Shown here piece after piece: positions 28,870 to 36,849 of a stretch of 64,000 nt of DNA (its first letter is position 1; each line of letters starts with the position of its first letter). Source of the DNA: Oxalobacteraceae sp. CFBP 13730 (lineage in GTDB: Bacteria; Pseudomonadota; Gammaproteobacteria; Burkholderiales; Burkholderiaceae_D); contig JACYUQ010000001.1 of NCBI GenBank assembly GCA_014841835.1, positions 372,001-436,000 of the forward strand, read 5' to 3'. Both the position numbers and the translations under genes were made by a program. Under the pieces are notes generated by a model that was not told the DNA's origin, searched no databases, and saw nothing but the letters and a program-made list of their open reading frames with translations.

Positions 28870-28898
28870 ATTGTACTGAACTCCCCATTGAAGGGCAA
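28870..28898 (-). promoter_or_regulatory. Sigma-70 promoter of glyA
   Basis: TTGCCC, 17-bp spacer, TACAAT. Transcription would begin just before the P1 stem of the ZTP riboswitch, which supports both calls. Confidence 0.75.
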
Positions 28899-29033
28899 GG
28901 AAAGCGCCGTGTTGGTGACCAGCCGGGACGTAATCGCCTGCCTGCCACGGCGGCCTGATCATTTCGGCTACAATTTTGCCAGCCCGCATTTGCTCACTTC
29001 TATCTTCCCCACTGCCCTTTTCAAGGATTCATC

Positions 29034-29780
29034 ATGATCGTCCTCATTACCGGCGCATCGGCCGGCTTCGGCGCCGAAATGGCGCGCACCTTCGTTTCGA
29101 ACGGCCATCGCGTGATCCTGGCAGCCCGCCGCACCGATCGCATCGCCGATCTGGCCGCCGAGCTGGGCAACGCCGCCCTGCCGGTCACGCTCGACGTCAC
29201 CAGCCGCGCATCGATCGAAGCAGCGCTGGCCGGCTTGCCGGCCGACTGGAAGGGGATCGATGTGCTGATCAACAATGCCGGCCTGGCGCTCAATACGGTG
29301 CCAGCGCACGAAGTGCCGCTGGACGACTGGGACACCATGATCGCCACCAACTGCAAGGGCCTGGTGACGATGACCCGCCTCGTGCTGCCCGACATGGTTG
29401 CGCGCGGTAGCGGACTGGTGATCAATATCGGCTCGACTGCCGGTCACTACCCTTACCCGGGCGGGAATGTCTACGGTGCGACCAAGGCCTTCGTCGAACA
29501 GTTCACGCTCAATCTGCGCGCCGATCTCGTCGGCACGGGCGTACGCGCTACCAATCTGGCCCCGGGCCTGTCCGGCGGCACGGAATTCTCCAAGGTGCGC
29601 TTCAAGGGCGACGATTCGGCCGCAGCCAAGGTGTATGAGGGCACCACGCCACTGAGCGCAAAAGATATTGCCGACACTGCGTACTGGATCGCGACGCTGC
29701 CACCGCACGTGAACGTCAACAGCATCGAACTGATGCCGACCTGCCAGGGCTTCTCGCCATTCACGATCAAGCGCGCCTGA
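29034..29780 (+). CDS. ydfG: YdfG-like SDR: NADP-dependent 3-hydroxy acid / malonic semialdehyde dehydrogenase
   Basis: A 248-residue short-chain dehydrogenase, the same length as E. coli YdfG and very similar in its motifs. Cofactor site TGASAGFG at 6-13, INNAGLAL, catalytic Ser in NIGSTAGHYPY, and Y-x-x-x-K in VYGATKAF. The GGTEFSKVRFKGDD segment is diagnostic of this subgroup, which oxidises serine and 3-hydroxy acids or reduces malonic semialdehyde. AAGGA lies 8 nt before the ATG. Single gene, divergent from glyA. Confidence 0.9.
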   Translation: MIVLITGASAGFGAEMARTFVSNGHRVILAARRTDRIADLAAELGNAALPVTLDVTSRASIEAALAGLPADWKGIDVLINNAGLALNTVPAHEVPLDDWDTMIATNCKGLVTMTRLVLPDMVARGSGLVINIGSTAGHYPYPGGNVYGATKAFVEQFTLNLRADLVGTGVRATNLAPGLSGGTEFSKVRFKGDDSAAAKVYEGTTPLSAKDIADTAYWIATLPPHVNVNSIELMPTCQGFSPFTIKRA

Positions 29781-30026
29781 CGCTGCGCTCGCCCGCGCGG
29801 GCCACCACGCGGGCACCGAGCAGCACAACCAGAAACCCGCTCGCCATTTGTGAGAAAATGTTACAGTGATTGGTATTCTTACTACGTTTCAAGTCTACTA
29901 CCGCCCAAAAGCACAATGTCGTGCGAGGGCTACGTACGTAATTTCCGCGCTCAATGTTTTTTAGCGAACATGTTGAGAAGGAAACTCGCGTAGAATGTTT
30001 CTCATGTTCATGTATTGGCAGTAACA
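29781..30026. other. Intergenic region upstream of the tol-pal cluster
   Basis: About 245 bp, AT-richer than average between 29850 and 30010. It should hold the ybgC-tol promoter; a TAGAAT at 29992-29997 is a possible -10, with no clear -35. No gene is seen. Confidence 0.4.
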
Positions 30027-30431
30027 ATGTCTTCAGTATTTAACTGGCCAGTCAGGGTGTATTACGAAGATACCGACGCTGGCGGCATTGTGTTTTATGC
30101 CAACTACCTGAAGTTCTTTGAACGCGCCCGCACCGAATGGCTCCGGTCACTCGGCGTAGAGCAGCAAGCCCTGCTTGACGCGGACAACACCGCTTTCGTT
30201 GTCAAGAACGTGACCCTCGACTACCATGCGGCGGCGCGCCTCGATGACCAGTTGACGATCCAGACCAGTGTTGCCAGGCTGGGCCGCGCATCGGTCCAGT
30301 TCCTGCAGCAGGCCTGGTGCGGTGAAACCCTGCTCAATACGGCGAGCGTAACCGTATGTTGTGTCGATATTGCCACAATGCGCCCGCGCCCCTTGCCCGA
30401 CCACGTGGCTGCTAAAATGCGTGCCGCCTGA
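30027..30431 (+). CDS. ybgC: Acyl-CoA thioesterase YbgC (tol-pal associated)
   Basis: A 134-residue hotdog-fold thioesterase. The catalytic signature YYEDTDAGGIVFYANYLKFFERARTEWL includes the active-site Asp of the 4-hydroxybenzoyl-CoA thioesterase family. It opens the tol-pal cluster as in most proteobacteria. The ATG at 30027 is preferred over a TTG at 30015 because the protein then begins close to the family N-terminus. No strong ribosome site is visible. TolQ begins 23 bases after its stop. Confidence 0.95.
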   Translation: MSSVFNWPVRVYYEDTDAGGIVFYANYLKFFERARTEWLRSLGVEQQALLDADNTAFVVKNVTLDYHAAARLDDQLTIQTSVARLGRASVQFLQQAWCGETLLNTASVTVCCVDIATMRPRPLPDHVAAKMRAA

Positions 30432-30454
30432 ATCCATCCCTAGATAATTCGCCC

Positions 30455-31138
30455 ATGACCGTCACCCCAGACCTTTCATTCGTCGCCCTGATCGGCAATG
30501 CCCACGTGCTGGTGCAATTGATCATGGCCTTGCTGTTACTGCTGTCGATCGTGAGCTGGACCTACATCTTCCGCAAGGTATTCGCGATCCGCGCTGCCCG
30601 TGCGCAGACCGAGCAGTTCGAGCGCAGTTTCTGGGCCGGTGGCAATCTGCACACGCTGCACCAGAGTGCCAGCAGCCAGCGCGACCAGAGCGGTGCCCTG
30701 GCCCGCATCTTCGAGTCCGGCATGGGCGAATTTATCAAGGGCAAACAAGCGTCGCGCGAAACCCTCGACATGAACTCGGTGCTCGACGGCGCCCGCCGCG
30801 CCATGCGCGCATCGTTCCAGCGCGAACTCGATGCACTGGAATCGCACCTGAACTTTCTGGCGTCGGTCGGCTCGGTCTCGCCGTATATCGGCCTGCTGGG
30901 TACCGTCTGGGGCATCATGAACGCGTTCCGCGGTCTGGCCAGCGTCGAGCAAGCCACGCTGGCGATCGTCGCGCCGGGCATTGCCGAAGCACTGATCGCG
31001 ACCGCGATCGGCCTGTTTGCCGCGATCCCGGCCGTGGTGGCGTATAACCGCTTCACGCACGATATCGACCGCCTGGCCAACCGCTTCGAGAGCTTCGTCG
31101 AAGAATTCTCGAACATTCTCCAGCGCCAGTCGCGCTGA
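30455..31138 (+). CDS. tolQ: Tol-Pal system proton channel subunit TolQ
   Basis: A 227-residue inner-membrane protein of the MotA/TolQ/ExbB family. Transmembrane segments lie at about 18-38, 135-155 and 170-190; the last two carry the pore motifs GLLGTVWGIMNAF and IAEALIATAIGLFAAIPAVVAYN. With TolR it uses the proton gradient to energise TolA during outer-membrane constriction at division. First of the contiguous tolQRAB-pal genes. Confidence 0.97.
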   Translation: MTVTPDLSFVALIGNAHVLVQLIMALLLLLSIVSWTYIFRKVFAIRAARAQTEQFERSFWAGGNLHTLHQSASSQRDQSGALARIFESGMGEFIKGKQASRETLDMNSVLDGARRAMRASFQRELDALESHLNFLASVGSVSPYIGLLGTVWGIMNAFRGLASVEQATLAIVAPGIAEALIATAIGLFAAIPAVVAYNRFTHDIDRLANRFESFVEEFSNILQRQSR

Positions 31139-31154
31139 TCGAGGGAGCCTGACC

Positions 31155-31586
31155 ATGGCCTTTTCCAGCAGCATGCGCGGCGGACGTCGCCGCAAGTTCA
31201 AATCCGAGATCAACGTCGTGCCTTACATCGACGTGATGCTGGTGCTGCTCATTATTTTCATGGCAGTGCCGGCCAACCAGGCGCCGAGCGTGGTCAACCT
31301 GCCGCGCGCCGAGAAATCGGCGCTGCCGCCGGACACCTATATCCAGGTGTCGATCGAGCCCGAAAATCGCCTGTCGATCGGCGTGCAGGGCAAGGGACGC
31401 GTGGCCCAGGAAGACGTGGCCGACCGCTCCGCCCTGCTGCAGCGCCTGCGTGCGCTGCACGAAGAACACCCCGATTATCCGGTGCTGATCGCGGGCGACC
31501 GCGAGAGCAAGTACGACGACGTCATCCAACTGATCTCGGAAGCCAAGAAGATGGGTATCAACCGGGTTGGCCTGGCCACCCAGTGA
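31155..31586 (+). CDS. tolR: Tol-Pal system protein TolR
   Basis: A 143-residue ExbD/TolR protein. A basic N-terminus (MRGGRRRKFKSEINVVPYIDVMLVLLIIFM) leads into the single transmembrane helix carrying the essential Asp of the proton path. The C-terminal periplasmic domain ends in VIQLISEAKKMGINRVGLAT. The ATG at 31155 has GAGGGAG about 10 nt upstream; an upstream open frame overlapping tolQ is rejected. It follows tolQ by 16 bases. Confidence 0.97.
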   Translation: MAFSSSMRGGRRRKFKSEINVVPYIDVMLVLLIIFMAVPANQAPSVVNLPRAEKSALPPDTYIQVSIEPENRLSIGVQGKGRVAQEDVADRSALLQRLRALHEEHPDYPVLIAGDRESKYDDVIQLISEAKKMGINRVGLATQ

Positions 31587-31610
31587 TGTCGATGCATTGA
31601 TGCCTAGAAT

Positions 31611-32687
31611 ATGCCCGAAATAAAGCCAGACAACGCCGGCGTGCCGTACCACGTGCCGCCCGAACCGAGCCGCCTGCCATCGTTCCTGCTGGCAGTGGCC
31701 GTGCACGCCGCGTTGCTGGCGTTTCTGTGGATCGGCGTGAGCTGGACGGCCAAGACGCCGATCACCGTCGAGGCGGAAGTGTGGGACATGTCGGTGCAGA
31801 CCGCTGCCGCCCCCGAGCTGCCACCGGAGCCTGCCCCGGAGCCTGAGCCAACGCCGGAACCGGAACCCGCGCCCGAGCCGACGCCGGAACCCGTACGTAC
31901 CCCGCCACCGCCGCCACCGCCACCGGTGGTCGAGGAGCCGGCACCGAAGCCGGCCCCGGACATCGCGCTGCAGCGTGAAAAGGAACGCAAGGCCGAGGAA
32001 GCGAAGAAAAAAGCGCTGGCCGAGAAACGTGACGCGGAAAAACGCGAGCGTGAAGAAAAACTCGCCGAGCAGAAGAAGAAGGACGAGGCCGAGCGCAAGC
32101 AGAAAGAGAAAGATAAAGAGCTGCTCGCCAAGAAGGAAGCGGACCTGAAGAAGAAAGAAGCCGAAAAGGAAGCCGACAAGAAAGCGGCAGCGCTGGCGGC
32201 GGCTGAAAAGAAAAAAGAAGCGGACGAGAAAAAGAAAGCCGATCAACTGGCGGCGGCTGCCGACAAGAAGAAAGCGGACGCAGCGAAAGCCAAGGCGGCC
32301 GCTGCTGAAGACGCCAAGCTGGCGAAAATGCGCGCCGACGAACTCAAGCGCATGGCCGGCGCCATGGGCAGCGGCGGCAGCGCCGCCAAGTCGACGGGAC
32401 CGAAGTCGGACGGCGGTTATATCGCCGCGATCACGGCAGCCATCAAGAGCAGCACGGCCTATCCGGGTAACACCGATGTGTCGGGCAATCCACGCGCCAC
32501 GTTCCGCGTCGAGCAGTTGCCGACTGGTGAAATCATGTCGGTTCGGTTGGTGAAAAGCAGCGGTGTGCCGGAATTTGACAGGGCAGTGGAAAATGGTATC
32601 AAGAAGGCATCGCCACTGCCCAAAAAGAAGGACGGGACCGTGGAGCGTACGCTTGACGTGAATTTCTCGATGCGCGATTACGATTGA
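31611..32687 (+). CDS. tolA: Cell envelope protein TolA
   Basis: A 358-residue TolA. One N-terminal transmembrane helix (about 23-45) is followed by a Pro/Glu-rich stretch (about 65-115, repeated PEP units), a long charged coiled-coil helix rich in Ala/Lys/Glu (about 120-245), and a C-terminal domain III related to TonB (YIAAITAAIKSSTAYPGN, then VRLVKSSGVPEFDRAVENGI). It spans the periplasm to contact Pal/TolB. The proline-rich segment replaces the glycine hinge found in enteric TolA. Confidence 0.95.
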   Translation: MPEIKPDNAGVPYHVPPEPSRLPSFLLAVAVHAALLAFLWIGVSWTAKTPITVEAEVWDMSVQTAAAPELPPEPAPEPEPTPEPEPAPEPTPEPVRTPPPPPPPPVVEEPAPKPAPDIALQREKERKAEEAKKKALAEKRDAEKREREEKLAEQKKKDEAERKQKEKDKELLAKKEADLKKKEAEKEADKKAAALAAAEKKKEADEKKKADQLAAAADKKKADAAKAKAAAAEDAKLAKMRADELKRMAGAMGSGGSAAKSTGPKSDGGYIAAITAAIKSSTAYPGNTDVSGNPRATFRVEQLPTGEIMSVRLVKSSGVPEFDRAVENGIKKASPLPKKKDGTVERTLDVNFSMRDYD

Positions 32688-32718
32688 TTCGGTTCGAACC
32701 AGTTTTACAAGAGAAACT

Positions 32719-33990
32719 ATGAAAAAAATCCATTTCCTGCTGTTTAGCGCGTCCCTTGCCATGGGATCGGCAGCCAATGCGCAGCTGCAAATCGAAATCG
32801 CCGGTGTCGGCAGCAACCAGATTCCGGTCGCGATTGCGGCCTTCGCCGACGAATCCGTTGCCCCCGATAAAGTGTCGGCCGTCATCCGCGCCGACCTCGA
32901 GCGCAGCGGCGTGTTCAAAATCATCGACGCCGGCCAGGTCATCAGCGACCGCGACGCCGGCAGCATCAACCTGGCCGCCTTCAAGGCCAGCGGCGCCGAC
33001 GCGCTCGTGGTCGGCAGCGTATCGAAACAACCGGACGGCCGTTTTGCCATCCGCTACAAGCTGATGGACACAGTCAAGGGCGGCGAAATCTCGCAGATGG
33101 GTGGCGAAGTCCAGCCTCGCTACACGCGCCTGCAGGCGCACCGCATCGCCGACGACGTCTATGAAAAGCTGACCGGCGTGCGCGGCATCTTCTCGACCCG
33201 CATCGCCTACGTGAAGGCCGACAGCGGCGCCAAGCGCTATATCCTGGCCGTGTCGGATGCCGATGGCGAGAACGAAGTCATCGCCACCCAGGGCAAGGAG
33301 CCGATCATCTCGCCATCCTGGTCGCCGGACGGCTCCAAAGTCGCCTACGTCTCGATGGAAGACCGCAAGCCGGTCGTGTATCTGCAAGACCTGATGACGG
33401 GTCGCCGCAACGTGATCTCGAACCAGAAGGGCAACAACTCGGCGCCATCGTGGTCGCCGGACGGCTCGACGCTGGCCGTGGCCCTGTCGAAGGACGGCAA
33501 TACCGAGATCTACTCGGTCAATTCGGGCGGCACGGGCCACAAGCGCCTGACCAACAACCCGGCGATCGATACCGAACCGCAGTTCTCGGCCGATGGCAGG
33601 ACCATTTATTTCACGAGCGACCGCAGCGGTGGCCCGCAGATCTACAAGATGAGCGCAGCCGGCGGCAACGCCACCCGCGTGACGTTCAATGGCAGCTACA
33701 ACATCAGCCCACGCGTGTCGTCCGACGGCAAGACGCTGGCCTGGATTTCGCAGCGCGGCGGCGCTTACTCCTTATATGCGATGGATCTGGCCAGCGGCCA
33801 GGAACTGCGCCTGGCCGATGGGGCCACCGAACCGAGTTTTTCGCCTAACGGCAAGTACATCATGTATGCAACCAAGGGTGGCGGTCGCACCTCGCTGGCC
33901 GTGGTGTCTGTGGATGGACGAGTCAAGCAACGCTTGACGACCAAAGCGGGAAACATTCGGGAGCCCAGCTGGGGTCCCTTCATGAAGTAA
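32719..33990 (+). CDS. tolB: Tol-Pal system beta-propeller protein TolB
   Basis: A 423-residue periplasmic protein with a cleavable signal peptide (cut near ANAQ, about residue 21). An N-terminal alpha/beta domain is followed by a six-bladed propeller made of WD40-like repeats (SPSWSPDGSKVAYVS, APSWSPDGSTLAVAL, EPQFSADGRTIYFTS and others). It binds Pal and hands over to TolA. AGAGAAA precedes the ATG. Pal follows 33 bases downstream. Confidence 0.97.
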   Translation: MKKIHFLLFSASLAMGSAANAQLQIEIAGVGSNQIPVAIAAFADESVAPDKVSAVIRADLERSGVFKIIDAGQVISDRDAGSINLAAFKASGADALVVGSVSKQPDGRFAIRYKLMDTVKGGEISQMGGEVQPRYTRLQAHRIADDVYEKLTGVRGIFSTRIAYVKADSGAKRYILAVSDADGENEVIATQGKEPIISPSWSPDGSKVAYVSMEDRKPVVYLQDLMTGRRNVISNQKGNNSAPSWSPDGSTLAVALSKDGNTEIYSVNSGGTGHKRLTNNPAIDTEPQFSADGRTIYFTSDRSGGPQIYKMSAAGGNATRVTFNGSYNISPRVSSDGKTLAWISQRGGAYSLYAMDLASGQELRLADGATEPSFSPNGKYIMYATKGGGRTSLAVVSVDGRVKQRLTTKAGNIREPSWGPFMK

Positions 33991-34023
33991 GAAGTAAAAC
34001 CTCAACATAACAGGAGAAAATCC

Positions 34024-34551
34024 ATGCGCAACTTCAAGAGTGTAGCTTTCATCGTTTCCACCGCAGCCCTGCTGGCCGCTTGCTCGTCGCCGACCAAGCT
34101 GAACGAAACCCCGGTCGTCGAGAAATCGCCAACGCCGGCAGCGCCAGCTGCTGCCGATCCACGTGACATCAACCCGGTCCAGACCGGCAGCGTCGATCCG
34201 CTGAACGACCCACAAGGCGTTCTGGCCAACCGCAGCGTCTACTTCGACTACGACAGCTTCGTCGTGCGCGCTGATGGCCAGCCAGTGGTCCAGAACCACT
34301 CGAACTTCCTGACCAAGAACACCTCGCGTAAAGTCCTGATCCAGGGCAATACCGATGAACGCGGCGGCACCGAGTACAACCTGGCCCTGGGCCAGAAGCG
34401 TGCTGAAGCCGTCCGTCGTTCGATGGCGTCGCTGGGCGTGTCGGAAAGCCAGATCGAAGCCGTGTCGCTGGGCGAAGAAAAGCCAAAAGCCACCGGCAGC
34501 AACGAAGAATCGTGGGCTGAAAACCGCCGCGCAGACATCGTCTATCAATAA
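34024..34551 (+). CDS. pal: Peptidoglycan-associated lipoprotein Pal
   Basis: A 175-residue outer-membrane lipoprotein. The lipobox LLAAC puts the lipidated Cys at residue 20. After a Pro/Ala-rich linker comes an OmpA-like peptidoglycan-binding domain with VYFDYDSF, GNTDERGGTEYNLALGQKRAEAV and the final ENRRADIVY. AGGAGA precedes the ATG. A strong hairpin terminator follows the gene. Confidence 0.97.
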   Translation: MRNFKSVAFIVSTAALLAACSSPTKLNETPVVEKSPTPAAPAAADPRDINPVQTGSVDPLNDPQGVLANRSVYFDYDSFVVRADGQPVVQNHSNFLTKNTSRKVLIQGNTDERGGTEYNLALGQKRAEAVRRSMASLGVSESQIEAVSLGEEKPKATGSNEESWAENRRADIVYQ

Positions 34552-34590
34552 TCGATTCGGCTGAACAAGCCGGACAGGTTCGATTGACAG

Positions 34591-34632
34591 GGGGCGGGAC
34601 GCAGTGCAGACTGCTACCCGCCCCTTGTTTTA
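34591..34632 (+). terminator. Terminator between pal and cpoB
   Basis: GGGGCGGG and CCCGCCCC form an 8-bp outer stem, with GCAGT/ACTGC pairing inside, followed by TTGTTTTA. It should end most transcripts after pal and reduce cpoB expression. Confidence 0.8.
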
Positions 34633-34681
34633 TCTCAGCAACCGCCGACGTCACCGGCTTAGTAGAAAGAACACAACGCTT

Positions 34682-35437
34682 ATGCTCAAACTGTCCAAGT
34701 CCCGCCTCGCATGCCTCGTGCTGGCCCTGTCGCTGCCGCTGCACGCCGCCGCCGGCCCGTTCGACGACGAAGAAGCGCGCAAGGCCATCCTGGACCTGCG
34801 CACCAAGGTCGACAACATCACGCGCGACCTGACCACACGCATCGACAGCAAATCGGACAAGACGGTGCAGATCGAGATGCTCAACCAGCACGAGCAGACG
34901 ATGCAGGAAATCGCCCGCCTGCGCGGCCAGATCGAAGTGCTGGCCAACGAGGTCGCCAAGGCCCAGAACAGCCAGAAGCAGCTGTACGCCGACCTCGACG
35001 CCCGTCTGAAAAAAGTCGAGCCGCGCGCTGAAGTCATCGACGGCCAGACCGCTGAAGTGCTGCCAACTGAAAAGACCGCGTACGAAGCCGCCACCGCCAT
35101 GTTCCAGTCGGGCGACTACAAGGGCGCCTCGGTCGCGTTGCAGGAATTCGTCCGGCAGTATCCGCAGTCGCCGTACGCATCGAATGCGCAGTACTGGCTC
35201 GGCAATACGTTCTACGCACTGGGCGACTACAAAAAGGCCATCGCGGCGCAGCAGGTTGTCACGACCACGTACGCCACGAGCCCGAAGGTACCGGACGCGA
35301 TGCTCAATATCGCCAGCAGCTACACCCTGCTCAAGGACAACAAGAACGCGAAGAAGTCGCTCCAGACGCTGGTGGCGAAGTACCCGGATTCGAGCGCCGC
35401 GCAGACTGCACGCGATCGCCTGGCGTCACTGAAGTAA
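34682..35437 (+). CDS. cpoB: Cell division coordinator CpoB (YbgF)
   Basis: A 251-residue periplasmic protein. Signal peptide (cut near HAAA, about residue 23), a coiled-coil trimerisation segment (about 35-110), and C-terminal tetratricopeptide repeats (YEAATAMFQSGDYKGASVALQEFV, and YWLGNTFYALGDYKKAI). It links outer-membrane constriction by Tol-Pal to septal peptidoglycan synthesis. The ATG at 34682 gives a good signal peptide; an upstream frame does not. It is separated from pal by a terminator hairpin. Confidence 0.94.
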   Translation: MLKLSKSRLACLVLALSLPLHAAAGPFDDEEARKAILDLRTKVDNITRDLTTRIDSKSDKTVQIEMLNQHEQTMQEIARLRGQIEVLANEVAKAQNSQKQLYADLDARLKKVEPRAEVIDGQTAEVLPTEKTAYEAATAMFQSGDYKGASVALQEFVRQYPQSPYASNAQYWLGNTFYALGDYKKAIAAQQVVTTTYATSPKVPDAMLNIASSYTLLKDNKNAKKSLQTLVAKYPDSSAAQTARDRLASLK

Positions 35438-35470
35438 GCACACGGACGTGCGATACGCCGGGCGCGGCAT

Positions 35471-35499
35471 TTGACAGCGCCCGTGTCGCCCCCTATAAT
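35471..35499 (+). promoter_or_regulatory. Consensus promoter of the tRNA-Lys gene
   Basis: TTGACA, exactly 17 bp, TATAAT, then the tRNA 11 bases later. Both hexamers match the sigma-70 consensus perfectly. Confidence 0.92.
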
Positions 35500-35510
35500 C
35501 TTGCTTCTTC

Positions 35511-35586
35511 GGGTCGTTAGCTCAGCTGGTAGAGCAGCGGACTTTTAATCCGTTGGTCGCAGGTTCGAATCCCGCACGGCCTACCA
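35511..35586 (+). tRNA. tRNA-Lys (anticodon UUU)
   Basis: A 76-nt cloverleaf with encoded CCA. The acceptor stem GGGTCGT pairs with ACGGCCT (G-U at the first and fourth positions). The D arm contains AGCTCAGCTGGTAGAGC, the anticodon loop is CTTTTAA with TTT at 35544-35546, and the T arm has GGTTCGAATCC. Confidence 0.98.
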
Positions 35587-35596
35587 AAGATTCAGC

Positions 35597-35626
35597 AAAA
35601 AAGCCAACCTTCGGGTTGGCTTTTTT
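35597..35626 (+). terminator. Rho-independent terminator after tRNA-Lys
   Basis: GCCAACC, TTCG tetraloop, GGTTGGC, then six T. The run of A before the stem makes it symmetrical. Confidence 0.92.
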
Positions 35627-35656
35627 GTGTTCCGCTCACATTAGGATGATCGCACC

Positions 35657-35914
35657 ATGACTTATGAAGATTTTCTCGACGAGGTGACCACGCTCCTCAC
35701 GGAGATGTATGACCTCACCGACGAAGCGGCGATCAAGCTGGTGGTCGACGCGCAAGCCAACGATTACTTCGTCGCGCACGACGACAAGGAAGAACTGCGC
35801 ACCGCCGAGCAAGCCAAGCTGGACGCCACCGCGCTCCACGAAGGCAAGCAGAACCGCAACCAGACGCAGCGCAAGCAACAGCAGCGTCAGGTGCAGAAGA
35901 AAAGAGCGGTGTAA
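35657..35914 (+). CDS. Small hypothetical protein, acidic N-terminus and Gln/Arg/Lys-rich end
   Basis: An 85-residue soluble protein. The first 60 residues are acidic and helical (DFLDEVTTLLTEMYDLTDEAAIKLVVDAQ); the last 25 are strongly basic and Gln-rich (NRNQTQRKQQQRQVQKKRAV). AGGA lies 10 nt before the ATG. It directly follows the tRNA terminator and precedes a palindromic repeat. I do not recognise a family. Codon use is normal for the window, so I take it as a real gene. Confidence 0.65.
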   Translation: MTYEDFLDEVTTLLTEMYDLTDEAAIKLVVDAQANDYFVAHDDKEELRTAEQAKLDATALHEGKQNRNQTQRKQQQRQVQKKRAV

Positions 35915-35918
35915 GAAC

Positions 35919-36021
35919 CGTAGGGTGCACGGCTATGCCGTCCACGCGTTCCACATGCGCCTGAATTCTCGGCGATTCTGTGATCGTTGAACGCGTGGAC
36001 GGGAAACCCGTCCACCCTACG
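35919..36021. repeat. 103-bp palindromic intergenic element
   Basis: The ends are inverted (CGTAGGGTG and CACCCTACG), and inside them CCGTCCACGCGTTC pairs with GAACGCGTGGACGG. Each side can also fold locally (ACGGC-TAT-GCCGT; GGACGGG-AAA-CCCGTCC). It lies between two convergent genes. It resembles dispersed REP/MITE-like elements that begin and end in GTAGGGTG/CACCCTAC. Confidence 0.7.
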
Positions 36022-36026
36022 ACGTA

Positions 36027-36836
36027 TCAGGCCGCTACGGCCGGATGCGCCTGCTTGCGATACAAGAACTCCAGTACCTGCCGGCGATGCTCGGTATAGC
36101 GTGCATCCTGCGCCAGCGCCACCCGGTCGCGCGGCCGCTCGAGTTCCACGGCGACAATTTCGCCGATCGTGGCCGCCGGGCCATTGGTCAGCATGACGAT
36201 CCGGTCGGACAGCAGCACCGCCTCATCCACATCGTGCGTCACCATCACCACCGTGGATTTTGTGGCCGCCACGATCTTGAGCAGCTCGTCCTGCAAGTGC
36301 GCGCGCGTGAGCGCGTCGAGTGCGCCGAATGGCTCATCCATTAGCAAGACCTTCGGTTGCATCGCCAGTGCCCGCGCGATGCCCACGCGCTGTTTCATGC
36401 CACCCGAGATTTCATGCGGGCGCTTGGTCTCGGCACTCGTCAAACCCACCAGCGCCAGCGCATCCATCGTCCGCTCGCGCAACTGCGCGCGGGATTCGGT
36501 TGAACCGAAGACGCGCTCGACGCCCAGATGAATGTTCTCGTAGCATGTCAGCCAGGGCAACAGCGAATGATTCTGGAACACGACCGCGCGCTCCGGTGAC
36601 GGACCGCCAATCTCGCGGCCCGCGCAGATCAGCAGGCCTGCCGTCGGCTTGAGCAGCCCGGCGATCAGGTTCAGCAGCGTCGACTTGCCGCAGCCCGAGT
36701 GGCCGATCAGCGTGATGAATTCGCCCTTGCTGACCGTCAGGTCGATCCCCTGCAACGCCGGGAACACGCCCTTCTTCGTGTGAAACGCCATCTCCACGCC
36801 GGTGATGTCGATGAATTTCTTTTGCAGTTCGTCCAT
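36027..36836 (-). CDS. Nitrate/sulfonate-type ABC transporter ATPase (NrtD/SsuB family)
   Basis: A 269-residue ABC ATPase. Walker A GHSGCGKST, Q loop FQNHSLLPWLT, signature ISGGMKQR, Walker B VLLMDEPFGALD, and the H loop VTHDVDEA. The Q-loop form FQNHSLLPWLT and the neighbours favour nitrate import. It is the last gene of a three-gene operon, 13 bases after the permease gene. Confidence 0.9.
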   Translation of the reverse strand: MDELQKKFIDITGVEMAFHTKKGVFPALQGIDLTVSKGEFITLIGHSGCGKSTLLNLIAGLLKPTAGLLICAGREIGGPSPERAVVFQNHSLLPWLTCYENIHLGVERVFGSTESRAQLRERTMDALALVGLTSAETKRPHEISGGMKQRVGIARALAMQPKVLLMDEPFGALDALTRAHLQDELLKIVAATKSTVVMVTHDVDEAVLLSDRIVMLTNGPAATIGEIVAVELERPRDRVALAQDARYTEHRRQVLEFLYRKQAHPAVAA

Positions 36837-36849
36837 GATCGAAACCCTT

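Noticed and set aside
28641..28898. N-terminal extension of GlyA encoded by the open frame to 28898
   Set aside because: The extension is unlike any GlyA, crosses the ZTP riboswitch, and the ATG at 28640 has its own ribosome site.
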